NCBI GenBank assembly: GCA_013388835.1
Contig: JACAEL010000012.1
Span: 25,839-89,838 of the forward strand
DNA length: 64,000 nucleotides
Source: Candidatus Thorarchaeota archaeon
GTDB lineage: Archaea; Asgardarchaeota; Thorarchaeia; Thorarchaeales; Thorarchaeaceae
Reading direction: 5' to 3'
Position numbers and translations under genes: made by a program
In this document: piece by piece, positions 1 through 8,141 of the stretch
Position numbering within the stretch: position 1 is the stretch's first letter
Layout: the number at the start of each line of letters is the position of its first letter
The notes under the pieces: model-generated
Database searches by the model: none
What the model saw: the letters and a program-made list of their open reading frames with translations, nothing else
What the model was told of the DNA's origin: nothing

Positions 1-278
1 GGACCGCCCCACTCCGTGATGCCGAAGTCATTCTTGACAAGATGACCGGGGACGGGACCTCCGCTTGGTATGGAAGTCACATCGGGAGGTATACCGTGGA
101 CCAGCCAGTGAATCCAGTCACCGACAGGTGCATCTGGGTCGTTGCATAGCAGGGCAAGGCTCTTCGTTCCCTCCGGGACTCCATCCCATGCCAGATGTGG
201 ACTACGGTTGTCCCTGCGATAGGCACACTTGTCGGGAATAGGTTGCCCATCCTTGAAGTCGTCGCTCCATATGCGCAT
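1..278 (-). CDS. PEBP / YbhB-YbcL (Raf kinase inhibitor-like) family protein, C-terminus cut off by the window edge
   Basis: The minus strand reads openly from an ATG at 278 to the window edge, giving about 92 residues. They begin MRIWSDDFKDG and contain the phosphatidylethanolamine-binding protein motif CNDPDAP followed by WIHWLVHGIP, the anion-binding pocket of this family. The YbhB/YbcL branch is usually about 150-180 residues, so roughly the N-terminal half is visible. The family binds phosphorylated or anionic ligands, but the physiological role of prokaryotic members is poorly defined. The gene diverges from the ferritin-like gene that starts at 348. Confidence 0.85.
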   Translation of the reverse strand, partial: MRIWSDDFKDGQPIPDKCAYRRDNRSPHLAWDGVPEGTKSLALLCNDPDAPVGDWIHWLVHGIPPDVTSIPSGGPVPGHLVKNDFGITEWGG

Positions 279-347
279 GACTAGACCTCCACTGAATAAT
301 AGACACGGAGGAGGTACTTATGTCTTCCACCAAGGAGACGAATCACC

Positions 348-857
348 ATGCTTATAGGCCGCGGGCAAGTAGTTCTGAGCGGGATGCCATTGACGACAGT
401 ACAGGAATCGTTTGAGAAGCTGATCTCTCTTGCAATAGAGAGAGAAGAAGAGGCATACGAGTTCTACACCGAGGCTGCCAAGAAGGCAGAACTGACCTCA
501 TCCGCAAAGCTGCTGAAGGAACTGGCGAAGCAAGAGGTCAAACACAAGGAGAAGCTAATGAAGGCTCTCAAAGGCGATGTGTGCGACACTTTTGGTTGTA
601 CAATGGAAGAGCTGGAGAGAAGAGACCTGAACAAGTACCTTCTTGACATTCCGTTGGCGCCCTCGGCCACTCCTCAGGAGCTGCTCATCATAGCCATGAA
701 GCGAGAGGAGGCTTCTTTCAACTTCTATAAGTCGTTGTCAGAGCTCACTGGAAACGCCTCTCACAGGGGAGTCTTTGAGACCCTCGCGAAGGAAGAGAAC
801 CAGCACAAGGACCGTCTACAGGAGCTGTACGACAAGCACTTCCAACCCTGGATGTAA
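348..857 (+). CDS. ferritin-like (rubrerythrin-type) diiron protein without rubredoxin domain
   Basis: A 169-residue, almost entirely helical protein. It has two copies of a ferritin-like helix pair with metal-ligand patterns: EREEEAYEFY with EVKHKEK in the first half, and KREEASFNFY with EENQHKD in the second. This is the four-helix diiron bundle of the rubrerythrin superfamily, which handles peroxide or iron. No CxxC rubredoxin domain is present. An AAGGAG at 332-337 supports the ATG at 348, although homologues often start near the internal ATG at 384 (MPLTTVQ). A second, strongly SD-led ATG at 320 opens a different frame of about 30 codons that overlaps this start; it looks like a chance or leader ORF. 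Confidence 0.85.
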   Translation: MLIGRGQVVLSGMPLTTVQESFEKLISLAIEREEEAYEFYTEAAKKAELTSSAKLLKELAKQEVKHKEKLMKALKGDVCDTFGCTMEELERRDLNKYLLDIPLAPSATPQELLIIAMKREEASFNFYKSLSELTGNASHRGVFETLAKEENQHKDRLQELYDKHFQPWM

Positions 858-898
858 GACGAGCACGAGGGAGGGAGTACCCCCGCAAGTGTCTACTG

Positions 899-2179
899 TC
901 AGGTCCTGTGCAATAGGGGCGCCGCAATGAATGTGAGACCGTGCTTGGTGAGCTCTCTAGCGGTCCGGTTAACTGCTGCATGCTTATCGAGGTAGTTCTG
1001 CAGTAGCAGAGGCATGTGTCCAGCAGCCTCGATCTCGGACTTCGCTCTGAAGTAGTCCAAGATGTCGCTCCTGTGCTCCCGCGTGACTTCCACATCAGGA
1101 GGACCGCCCTCGTGTTTCGCGCTGACGTTTCGGACATGGTCGGCCAGTTTGATTAGTTCCGGCAGTCGGTCGTAGGGCTGCCGTACTATGCTCTTGTATG
1201 TCTCAGTTATGTGGTGTTCCAGACGCACAACATCCTCAAAGCCAAACCACTTTCGCACCTGAGCGGCTAGCTCTATTGTCTCATTGTTTACGCTGTTGGA
1301 CAGATTGAAGCCAATGAGAGGGGTTGTGCCGTCCGGACGACTGAATAGCTTCGCGGTCATGAGAGTCCACAGACAGGCGAAGGGATTGTCATTTCCCATG
1401 TAGACAGAGATCTTGAACTCCATGTCGATGCCCAGTTTGTGCATCATGTAACCTATTAGGACGCTCCCTGGGTTGACATTCAGAACCTGCTTGACTCCGT
1501 ATGTTGTGTAGTAATGCAGGTATTCGTCCGCCCACTTCAGTGGGAAGTCATTTGGCATTCCAACACCACCAAAGTAGCCCGTTATGGTCTCTGGACCACC
1601 GAGATGTACGTTGGCCGGTGCACCGTCAGGACCGGGCTTGGTTCCCCTAGTGTCGAGTGTCTCAACATAGGAGGAGCCGACAATCTGCATGCCCGCAGCA
1701 AATGCAAGCACATGGTCATCGGCAGTCTGTTCAGCCATGTTGCGTACACGGATGAACCGTCCAGGCATCAAGTCTTGATTCGCTATCGAGGTCTTGGCCT
1801 CCTCAATCAACCATGGGAAGTACTGACAGGCGCTAATCTCAAGGGTCACGGCAAACGAGTCATCAGACTTGAAACTCTCAGCACGTTCACCGAGCACCTT
1901 GCGTCGGTACTCAGGGACTGATATGAAGGCGTCATTATCTCGCTGCTCCTGAAGCCATGTCAGGTCGCGCACGAACGGCGACTTCTTTGCCTCCAACTTC
2001 TTCATCAACACGTCAAGTCGTCGGGCTTCGGTCGCGCGCCTGTTGATCTCTTCAACACCGCCATACTTGTCAATGATTCCAAGCAGGCCATTCACAAGTG
2101 GGTTGTCCGCACTAGTCAGGAATGCATTGAGCTCGTCGAGTATGTGACGGTCAATTGTTAAACTCATTCGGTCGGTCAT
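899..2179 (-). CDS. unrecognised protein, probably an enzyme, paired with an ECF transporter S component
   Basis: I do not recognise this family. The protein is about 426 residues from the ATG at 2179 (alternative ATG 2167). The frame stays open to 2278, but the extra N-terminal residues look non-coding. It is soluble, with no signal peptide or membrane segment. Glycine- and aromatic-rich central stretches (HLGGPETITGYFGG, LNVNPGSVLIGYM, GFNLSNSVNNET) and a C-terminal helical region with several histidines would suit a barrel-type enzyme, but that is inference. It follows the ECF S-component gene on the same strand by about 120 bp. A TATA-like stretch near 2249-2266 could give it its own promoter. 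Its neighbour suggests vitamin or cofactor salvage. Confidence 0.6.
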   Translation of the reverse strand: MTDRMSLTIDRHILDELNAFLTSADNPLVNGLLGIIDKYGGVEEINRRATEARRLDVLMKKLEAKKSPFVRDLTWLQEQRDNDAFISVPEYRRKVLGERAESFKSDDSFAVTLEISACQYFPWLIEEAKTSIANQDLMPGRFIRVRNMAEQTADDHVLAFAAGMQIVGSSYVETLDTRGTKPGPDGAPANVHLGGPETITGYFGGVGMPNDFPLKWADEYLHYYTTYGVKQVLNVNPGSVLIGYMMHKLGIDMEFKISVYMGNDNPFACLWTLMTAKLFSRPDGTTPLIGFNLSNSVNNETIELAAQVRKWFGFEDVVRLEHHITETYKSIVRQPYDRLPELIKLADHVRNVSAKHEGGPPDVEVTREHRSDILDYFRAKSEIEAAGHMPLLLQNYLDKHAAVNRTARELTKHGLTFIAAPLLHRT

Positions 2180-2296
2180 GGCTAGGTCATCCCGTATCTT
2201 GTTGGCGTGGAGTACCAGTTGATGAGTAGAGGAGAATGGTAACAAGCCACAGATAAACAATTCTGACCAACCGGACACCAGACACTTCAGAAGGGC

Positions 2297-2872
2297 TCAC
2301 TGCGAGCTGTCTGGCATGTCTTCCTCAGGCGGTCCATGTAGAGAATCAGTGACGAGTGAACGAATCCTGGGACCGAAGGCAGCGGTGAAGGTGCCACCTA
2401 CTGTCACCTGAATACTGTTGACAAGGACGAGTTCCGCCACTGCAGGCTCAATTCCGAGAAGGAACACCTCGGCGACAAAGTACCCTGTGAGCATAGCACA
2501 CGCTCCAAGAACGATACCTAGCAGATCCCACTTGGTGAGCCGGCTAGGGGTACTAGACTTGAGACTGAAGTAGCCCACGACTAGGCCTTCTGTCCCCTTA
2601 GAAACTAGAGTCACTGGTGCAAACATATGGTAGCCCAGAGCAATGTCGGCCATTGCAGACCCCACCCCACCGGCAAACAACCCGCCCACGGGTCCAAGGA
2701 CCATGCCTGAAAGCATGACCAGCACATCACCAAAGTTCAGGTACCCGCCCCAAGGAAATGGAATGGCAATCACAACAGTCGCAACTGTTGTCAGACCGGT
2801 CATGATTGCGACTAGTACAATTCCGGTGGTGTAACTCAGCGGACCAAGTGCCCTTAGGCTCATCCATATCAC
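2297..2872 (-). CDS. ECF-type transporter substrate-specific (S) component
   Basis: A 191-residue membrane protein with about five to six hydrophobic segments. It has the typical S-component signature LNFGDVLVMLSGMVLGP, followed by a glycine-rich GGLFAGGVGSAMADI segment, as in riboflavin/thiamine/pyridoxine-type S components. Such proteins bind a vitamin and work with shared EcfT and EcfA subunits, none of which lie in this window. The substrate cannot be read from the sequence. The gene diverges from the threonine-synthase/PadR fusion with a 64-bp shared promoter region and heads a leftward pair with the unrecognised gene ending at 899. Confidence 0.8.
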   Translation of the reverse strand: MIWMSLRALGPLSYTTGIVLVAIMTGLTTVATVVIAIPFPWGGYLNFGDVLVMLSGMVLGPVGGLFAGGVGSAMADIALGYHMFAPVTLVSKGTEGLVVGYFSLKSSTPSRLTKWDLLGIVLGACAMLTGYFVAEVFLLGIEPAVAELVLVNSIQVTVGGTFTAAFGPRIRSLVTDSLHGPPEEDMPDSSQ

Positions 2873-2898
2873 TCTTCCATGTGCGGCGACTGGGCCCT

Positions 2899-2909
2899 TG
2901 TATATATAA
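2899..2909. promoter_or_regulatory. TATA-box region between divergent genes
   Basis: The run TTGTATATATAAG lies 28 nt upstream of the ATG at 2937 on the plus strand, the spacing expected for a leaderless archaeal transcript. Read on the minus strand (CTTATATATA) it is also 27-37 nt upstream of the ECF start at 2872. One AT-rich element could therefore serve both genes. The assignment rests on position and composition only. Confidence 0.55.
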
Positions 2910-2914
2910 GTTCG

Positions 2915-2930
2915 AGCCTATATATAGGCT
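2915..2930. promoter_or_regulatory. perfect 16-bp palindrome, probable operator of the PadR fusion protein
   Basis: The sequence AGCCTATATATAGGCT is a perfect inverted repeat. It ends 6 bp before the ATG of the PadR-fusion gene and lies next to the TATA element of the divergent ECF gene. PadR-family dimers bind palindromes of about this size, often autoregulating. Binding here would be expected to affect both promoters. The palindrome is seen directly; the operator role is inferred. Confidence 0.6.
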
Positions 2931-2936
2931 GCACAA

Positions 2937-4484
2937 ATGTCGCTTGCAGAAGGGCTCCAGTGTAGCACTTGTGGGCGATTCCCGAGTTCCCCAAGAGCAC
3001 GCCGCTGCGACAGATGCGGCAGCAGTCTCAATGTGAGATATGACCTTGAAACAGCCAAGGAGTATCTGACTCGAGATGTTCTGGAACGAAGGAGACCCGG
3101 ACTGTGGAAGTACGAAGAGATTCTACCTCTCAGAAACCCGGAGATGAGAGTTTCTCTGGGAGAGGGAGGGACATTTCTTCACAGGTGCATACGACTCGCA
3201 GACGAGTTCGGTTTGAGTCAGCTTAGCCTCAAGGACGAGACCATGAATCCGACGGGGGCGTTTCTCGACAGGGGGATGTCTGTCGAGGTCTCTGTGGCTC
3301 GGGAGAACGGAGTGGGCGGACTGAGCTGTGGTTCGACAGGTAACTTGGCGGTCTCACTGGTTGCGTACGCAGCAAGAGCCGGCATCAGGACCAAGGTGTT
3401 CTTCGCTCATGGCGACAGCGTTGATGTGGGAAAGTTCTACCAGATACTGGCATACGGTCCGGAACTCGAGATTGTGGGAGAACGTGAGGATGGCGAGAAG
3501 AGAGCCGAGAGCCTTGGGGACGGATGGCATCCGGTTCTCCCTGTCAATCCCAACTTCCTTGAGGGAGTACGCACAACCGCGTTCGAGATCTCTGAACAGT
3601 GCGGCTGGGAATTACCCGACTGGCTTGTCGTCCCGATGGGCAGCGGGGGACACATCTCCAGAATCTGGAAGGCTCTGCGTGAACTCACCGAACTGGGTCT
3701 GATTGGCGGCCATCTACCAAGGCTTGTTGGCGTCCAGACGAAGGGCTGTCAGCCGATAGTACAGTCGTTTGTGGCTGGCTCGAGAGAGGTGATGACGTGC
3801 GATGCTGGCTCCACGATAGCCCTAGACATTGCCGTTGGAGAACCTCTGTGTGGCACTGATGCACTCAAGGCAATAAGAGAGTCAGGTGGGCTCGCCCTGA
3901 GCGTGTCGGACAGAGACACTCTTGCTTCAATCGGGCTGCTTGCGAAGCGTGAGGGCGTCTTTGTCGAGCCTGCATCCGCAACCACTATCGCGGCACTCAG
4001 TGATATGCTGGCCAGCGGCCAGATAGACCGGTCTGACAGTGTGGTTTGCGTGGTCACCGGGATGGGGCTGAAGTACCCGGAGATTGCACGAAGCCTCGTC
4101 AAGGGCAGGCCACAGCTTGAAGACCTGCTGGGCAGATACGAGGGACGAAGTTACACAACCGAGATTGGTAGGACCAAGCAGGTCATACTCCAGATCCTGA
4201 TGGCTGGCGAGTCATATGGCTACGAGCTTTGGAAGAGAATGAGCAGGGAGCGTGGAATCGCTGTGCGAATACCAAGTGTCTACCAGCACCTCTCGGAACT
4301 CAGAAGGGGCGGACTGGTACATGTTGTCCGTACTGAGAGAAGCTATGACAAGAGGACTCGGCACTACTACGGGCTTACCGACACGGGATGGTCAGTTGCG
4401 AGGCAGTTGTCGGAACTCTCAAGAGAGGGCACTGCAGCCCATAGGCGAAGTGTTTTATCAGACCATGAACAATGTCAGGACTAG
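2937..4484 (+). CDS. threonine-synthase-like PLP-fold protein lacking the Schiff-base lysine, fused to a C-terminal PadR winged-helix domain
   Basis: 515 residues. Residues 1-40 form a zinc ribbon (Cys9, Cys12, Cys24, Cys27) as in archaeal threonine synthases. Residues about 60-395 are a fold-type II PLP domain, with the phosphate-loop segment SCGSTGNLAVSL and GSGGHISRIWKALREL. The canonical motif NPTGSFKDRG reads NPTGAFLDRG, so the lysine that forms the PLP aldimine is Leu110 (codon CTC at 3264-3266). Residues about 405-490 are a PadR-type winged helix (GYELWKRM, IPSVYQHLSELRRGGLV, YYGLTDTG). Loss of the lysine argues against normal threonine synthesis. A ligand-sensing transcription factor acting on itself and the divergent ECF transporter gene is the simplest reading, but that role is inferred. 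Confidence 0.85.
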   Translation: MSLAEGLQCSTCGRFPSSPRARRCDRCGSSLNVRYDLETAKEYLTRDVLERRRPGLWKYEEILPLRNPEMRVSLGEGGTFLHRCIRLADEFGLSQLSLKDETMNPTGAFLDRGMSVEVSVARENGVGGLSCGSTGNLAVSLVAYAARAGIRTKVFFAHGDSVDVGKFYQILAYGPELEIVGEREDGEKRAESLGDGWHPVLPVNPNFLEGVRTTAFEISEQCGWELPDWLVVPMGSGGHISRIWKALRELTELGLIGGHLPRLVGVQTKGCQPIVQSFVAGSREVMTCDAGSTIALDIAVGEPLCGTDALKAIRESGGLALSVSDRDTLASIGLLAKREGVFVEPASATTIAALSDMLASGQIDRSDSVVCVVTGMGLKYPEIARSLVKGRPQLEDLLGRYEGRSYTTEIGRTKQVILQILMAGESYGYELWKRMSRERGIAVRIPSVYQHLSELRRGGLVHVVRTERSYDKRTRHYYGLTDTGWSVARQLSELSREGTAAHRRSVLSDHEQCQD

Positions 4485-4526
4485 GCAGATGATGTCTGCC
4501 TAAGAGCGAGAAGAGGCCGAAGATAG

Positions 4527-4907
4527 ATGTCAAAGAACTGGATGCAGACAGACGACTTCAAGAAGGAGAAGCATGTACCGGTCATCAGTGTCGAGAAGAA
4601 GGGGCAGGATCTCTATCATATCACTATCACTGTGGGAAAGGAGATTCCACACCCCAACACTACTGCACATCACATCAAGTGGTGCGACCTGTTCTTCTGG
4701 GCAGAGGGAGAGAAGTTCCCGGTCGAAGTCGGGTACTGTACATTCGACCACCACGGGGAGTCGGTACAGGGAGCGGACACCAGCAAGATGTATTCGGAGC
4801 CCCATACCGTCTTCGCGTTCAAGACTCAGAAGTCAGGTACATTGATGGCCACAGCCTACTGCAACATACATGGGCTATGGAAGAGCGAGATGGAACTCAA
4901 GGCATAG
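4527..4907 (+). CDS. superoxide reductase (neelaredoxin / class II desulfoferrodoxin)
   Basis: A 126-residue protein reducing superoxide to hydrogen peroxide at a mononuclear iron centre, cytoplasmic in anaerobes. All expected ligands are visible: EKH (Glu14, Lys15, His16), HPNTTAHHIKW (His42, His48) and CNIHGLW (Cys112, His115), i.e. the His4-Cys site with the catalytic Glu-Lys pair. It has no N-terminal desulforedoxin domain, so it is the one-iron form. It follows the PadR fusion by 42 bp on the same strand. Together with the ferritin-like proteins nearby it suggests oxygen-stress defence in an anaerobe. Confidence 0.95.
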   Translation: MSKNWMQTDDFKKEKHVPVISVEKKGQDLYHITITVGKEIPHPNTTAHHIKWCDLFFWAEGEKFPVEVGYCTFDHHGESVQGADTSKMYSEPHTVFAFKTQKSGTLMATAYCNIHGLWKSEMELKA

Positions 4908-4998
4908 ACACCTCTCTCACGGGACTGCACGACGTGCTGCAGTCCCCGTATTCAGTTCCGGTGCTCAGAGAACAAGTGTTCGCCAATCACTGCGCAGC

Positions 4999-5238
4999 TC
5001 AGACCGCCTCAAGATGCGCATTCCACAGTGTGCTTCCATCGAGTAGTCGGGAGGCGCGCACTCGTTTCCCCACGAAGACCGCATACTTTCCCGAGTCATG
5101 GTCGGGAGAAACTGCAGCGTAGGGCATTATCGCGGACAGTGTGTATTGATGTCTATCATCCGTCCATACGACATACCGATTGATGTGTTTCCGAACAATG
5201 CCTGTGACCGTGACTTCCTTCAAGGGGGTGTCAGGCAT
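4999..5238 (-). CDS. small hypothetical protein, possibly OB-fold
   Basis: About 79 residues from the ATG at 5238 (MPDTPLKEV); the frame stays open to 5307. The pattern VTVTGIVRKHINRYVVW, then YAVFVGKRVRAS and WNAHLEA is strand-rich and resembles a small beta-barrel that might bind nucleic acid, but I do not recognise a family. It points left, convergent with the superoxide reductase. Coding status is supported only by the protein-like composition. Confidence 0.45.
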   Translation of the reverse strand: MPDTPLKEVTVTGIVRKHINRYVVWTDDRHQYTLSAIMPYAAVSPDHDSGKYAVFVGKRVRASRLLDGSTLWNAHLEAV

Positions 5239-5430
5239 ACTATACGCGATTGGCACAGTTAATCTTTCCGCCAAGTGTGACATTGACGGCAACTGTGAAC
5301 CACCCATCGCAGAGTCGATTCGTATCAGAACAGAGCAGCCGGTGGATTGGGACTCTCATTGCCATGCATTGCGAGACTGACAGAGGGAATCGCATCTCTC
5401 GAAGGACACCTTCGCAGCACAGAACGCAGT

Positions 5431-6144
5431 CTAGGAGAGGGGGTCTTCGTCTGTGGGGGGTACTCGTTCCGGTCGGACCTTGGCATACAGGAAGCCGCCC
5501 TCAACAAGACGACAGACCAGACTTCTGAATCCTGGACACTTGCTCCATCGCATCTTGTAGTCACAGGCCTCGCATTCACGAGTCATCTCTAAGAGACGTT
5601 TCCCATTGAGTAGAGTCACCGCGACAAGGTAGAGTGTGAAGATGGCTAGGACCTTTACATCGATGGCGTACCAGATGTCACCACCACGAAGCAGCAACGA
5701 GAAGGAAACACCTGCAAATCCCGAACCGAGTAGCAGTTTGGCTCCGACCTTGATTCGATGTCTGTCAGTGAGATGGGTCATACTCAGAACAAAGGACAGA
5801 GCGACTGCAGACAGGCCAACCCAGAAGAGAGGGAGAGACATGGCTAGCTTCGGGCATACAAGCCAAGTGAGGAGAATCAACACAGAAGTAGAAACGAAAG
5901 AAATGGTGTTGAAAAAGCAACCTGTGCACCAAGTCCTTCCTCTGAATTGGAAGGTGTGTTCAGAAAAGTTCGTGCAAAAAGGATGATGGGCAGTTAGGAA
6001 TGGACCGACCTGCTTGAGGAAACTCACGGGATGGCGAACGAGCGCCGTGCTATTGAATACGAGGCGACCTCTTGTCGGGTCGTCCAGGACTTCAGCACAT
6101 GACCGTGCGTCTGCCGCCGCAGAACCGCCTTCCTTCACTGCCAC
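5431..6144 (-). CDS. membrane protein with cysteine motifs, DUF2085-like
   Basis: Up to 237 residues; the true start may lie downstream of 6144 because the first 40 residues look unstructured. The segment HPFCTNFSEHTFQFRG followed by WCTGCFF recalls the CHQ...RSF...CxRCTG pattern of DUF2085 proteins. Four hydrophobic segments follow (about residues 78-98, 103-123, 133-152, 160-182), then a cytoplasmic-type tail with more cysteines (CEACDYKM, SKCPGF) that could bind zinc. The function of the family is unknown. The family assignment is tentative. Confidence 0.6.
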   Translation of the reverse strand: MAVKEGGSAAADARSCAEVLDDPTRGRLVFNSTALVRHPVSFLKQVGPFLTAHHPFCTNFSEHTFQFRGRTWCTGCFFNTISFVSTSVLILLTWLVCPKLAMSLPLFWVGLSAVALSFVLSMTHLTDRHRIKVGAKLLLGSGFAGVSFSLLLRGGDIWYAIDVKVLAIFTLYLVAVTLLNGKRLLEMTRECEACDYKMRWSKCPGFRSLVCRLVEGGFLYAKVRPERVPPTDEDPLS

Positions 6145-6187
6145 TTGTTGAGTTACTCCGTTCTAACTCGAGTGCTGGAACCAACTA

Positions 6188-6559
6188 TCACGGGAATGTG
6201 AACGTAGTTGGCATCAGAGCTCCAAACAGAATTGCAAGGCCACCGGGTATGAGGAGAAGAATAACGAAGAATGCTATCGCTGAGATGATCATACACAGAA
6301 GCCATGCGACAATTGCACCGCCCCAACCAACACCATGACGGGTCTTTATCAGGTACCACGATATGACACAGCCAAGTAGTGGAATCCATCCAAGGAGTGC
6401 CATCCCAAGCGCCGTGACAAAGGTGGTTCCAAGTTCTCGGTTTGTGCCGTTGACAAAACCGAGTGCGATGCCGAGGAAGATTGCATAGATGATTATGGAG
6501 ATTATGATGAAAATCGCCACAATCATCAGCAGTCCACCAAGGAGTAGTTCTAGTTGCAT
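6188..6559 (-). CDS. small multi-pass membrane protein, unknown
   Basis: 123 residues from an ATG at 6559 preceded by a GGAG. The frame stays open to 6658, but that extension is polar and unlikely to be translated. Three to four long isoleucine-rich hydrophobic helices fill most of the protein, with short polar loops around NGTNRELG and TRHGVGWGG. No catalytic motif is visible. It could be a small integral membrane protein of the YqaE/DUF4870 type, but that is a guess from composition. Confidence 0.55.
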   Translation of the reverse strand: MQLELLLGGLLMIVAIFIIISIIIYAIFLGIALGFVNGTNRELGTTFVTALGMALLGWIPLLGCVISWYLIKTRHGVGWGGAIVAWLLCMIISAIAFFVILLLIPGGLAILFGALMPTTFTFP

Positions 6560-6634
6560 ATCTCCAGTCTCCTGTCCATTTTCATGGACTTGGGGTTTGG
6601 TAGGAGTCACGCTGACATAAAAGCATGACGACTC

Positions 6635-6880
6635 TTGGTATTCGGTTGCGGAAGTCACGTCCAGAGTCTGAAGAACCTGAACTCCGGGTACCTGTTAACA
6701 CTGGCAACGAATGCTCGTGCTCAGAAAGCATACGAGAGGGCTGGATTCAAGAGGGCTGGCATCTTCAGGCAGGCAATGTTCACAGAGGGTCGTTTTGTCG
6801 ACTTTGTCGCGATGGACATTCTCAAGGAGGAGTTCTTGGAGAAGTATCCACCTGGGGCGCGTGTTGGAGAAGCACCATAG
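6635..6880 (+). pseudogene. C-terminal fragment of a GNAT acetyltransferase
   Basis: The translated stretch NARAQKAYERAGFKRAG, then REGVLR-like IFRQAMFTEG and DFVAMDILKEEF matches the last 55-60 residues of RimJ/RimL-type GNAT acetyltransferases, including the NxRAxxxYExxGF acetyl-CoA pocket. The rest of the domain, usually about 110 further residues, is absent in all frames upstream, where the divergent membrane gene begins. There is no good start codon. It looks like the remnant of a truncated gene. Confidence 0.65.
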
Positions 6881-7030
6881 TGGTGGATACGGAGCTGCTT
6901 AATCTTTTGAAGGGTTCATAAACCGTTTCTGGCGAAAGTGGACAGTCCCGGCACTCGGAATAATCCACTGCGTGGTTCTGTGTCTAAGAGTGGCTATTAA
7001 GACTCAGGCAGTGGGTTTGTCGGTGATCAC

Positions 7031-7978
7031 ATGGACAACACAACCAGAATCACACTCGCACTCTTCGCGCTGATGATTATCGGGGCTGCTATCCCGATGG
7101 TCGCAGCGGATGGGAACAGAATCCAGTACAAGCACACTGCAGGTGTAGTGACGCTTGAGACTGACGACCTGTCAATCCGGATTACCGGTGTAGGAGAGGT
7201 CCCGCACTTTCACTGGTGGGACCCCAATGCCACGAACACTGACTACCATGTCATGTTCGTCAAGCTCTTCGAGGCCAACGACACCAATGGGGATGGTGCA
7301 TTCACCAAGGACACCGATAGGATGATTGGCCCACCGTTCGTGCTTCCCACTGCCGACTGGGAGTTCAGTGGCTTCAAGGTGGACGAGATAGACGGCAATG
7401 CAACAGCCGTGCACTTCAACTTCACAAGGACTGAGAACTACATTCCAAGACCGGGTGGAGCTGGCGGCGCGTACGGCAGCCTGCCTCATCTTGACCCCTT
7501 TGATGTGACTGTCCAGATACGTGTCCACATCGACTTGACCAAGGCCAATGAGATGAAGTTCGACCTGATCATATCTGGGTGGGACTGGACATACGACACC
7601 TCACTGCTCGTCTTCCAGTTCACAGTTACTCAGAGTGACCATGGTCAGAACCAGGGCACTCAGAAACCGGGTGGCTTCTACCAGGAGTCGACCAAGTTCA
7701 AGTTCGGCAATGGCTACATGGAATATGAGCCCGTAGCTCTGGCAGCCCAGAACCAGATAGAAGTCAAGGCTTCACATGGAGAGGGAACAGGTGCTGAGGC
7801 GGGCGAATCAGTCTACCTTGCCTTCGAGAACTTCGGTAACGAGACACTCGTCTACGACCCGACTCTTGGGATCGAGAGCACGGGGAGTGCACTCCCACTT
7901 GACGCAAACACGCTCATGGTTGTGGGCGGCGTTGCAGTAGTGATTGCTGTGATAGCCATTGTAAAGCACAGGAGATAG
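7031..7978 (+). CDS. secreted, C-terminally anchored surface protein with a calcium-loop-like motif
   Basis: 315 residues. A signal peptide covers about residues 1-26 ([18 protein letters not shown]) and a single C-terminal membrane helix covers about 292-311, followed by KHRR, so the body is outside the cell. The ectodomain is strand-rich, carries several N-glycosylation sequons (NAT, NDT, NFT, NET), and has a DTNGDG loop at about 84-89 like EF-hand or dockerin calcium sites. I do not recognise the family. It is likely monocistronic: a terminator-like hairpin follows directly. Confidence 0.75.
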   Translation: MDNTTRITLALFALMIIGAAIPMVAADGNRIQYKHTAGVVTLETDDLSIRITGVGEVPHFHWWDPNATNTDYHVMFVKLFEANDTNGDGAFTKDTDRMIGPPFVLPTADWEFSGFKVDEIDGNATAVHFNFTRTENYIPRPGGAGGAYGSLPHLDPFDVTVQIRVHIDLTKANEMKFDLIISGWDWTYDTSLLVFQFTVTQSDHGQNQGTQKPGGFYQESTKFKFGNGYMEYEPVALAAQNQIEVKASHGEGTGAEAGESVYLAFENFGNETLVYDPTLGIESTGSALPLDANTLMVVGGVAVVIAVIAIVKHRR

Positions 7979-7989
7979 ATCACTAGACG

Positions 7990-8039
7990 GGAGCAGAGGT
8001 GTCTTCACCTCCGCTCCTCCTCTCTTTTTCTGTTTCTTT
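7990..8039 (+). terminator. hairpin plus U-rich tract after the surface-protein gene
   Basis: A 12-bp stem with one mismatch (7990-8001 with 8006-8017) and a TCTT loop is followed by a pyrimidine-rich run containing TCTCTTTTTC and TGTTTCTTT. It begins 12 bp after the stop codon at 7978. Archaeal termination depends mainly on the T-rich tract. Confidence 0.65.
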
Positions 8040-8141
8040 GAGGCACTGTCCGTCCCACCTCAGGACGAGCGGTCTGGAGAAGCGACGAGTTTAAGCGGGG
8101 CAACTGCACCCGCCGGAGTAGCACTCCAGGAGCGCAGACAG

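Noticed and set aside
320..412. SD-led 30-codon ORF overlapping the ferritin-like gene start
   Set aside because: The peptide has no recognisable pattern and ends inside the ferritin frame; a leader peptide cannot be shown.
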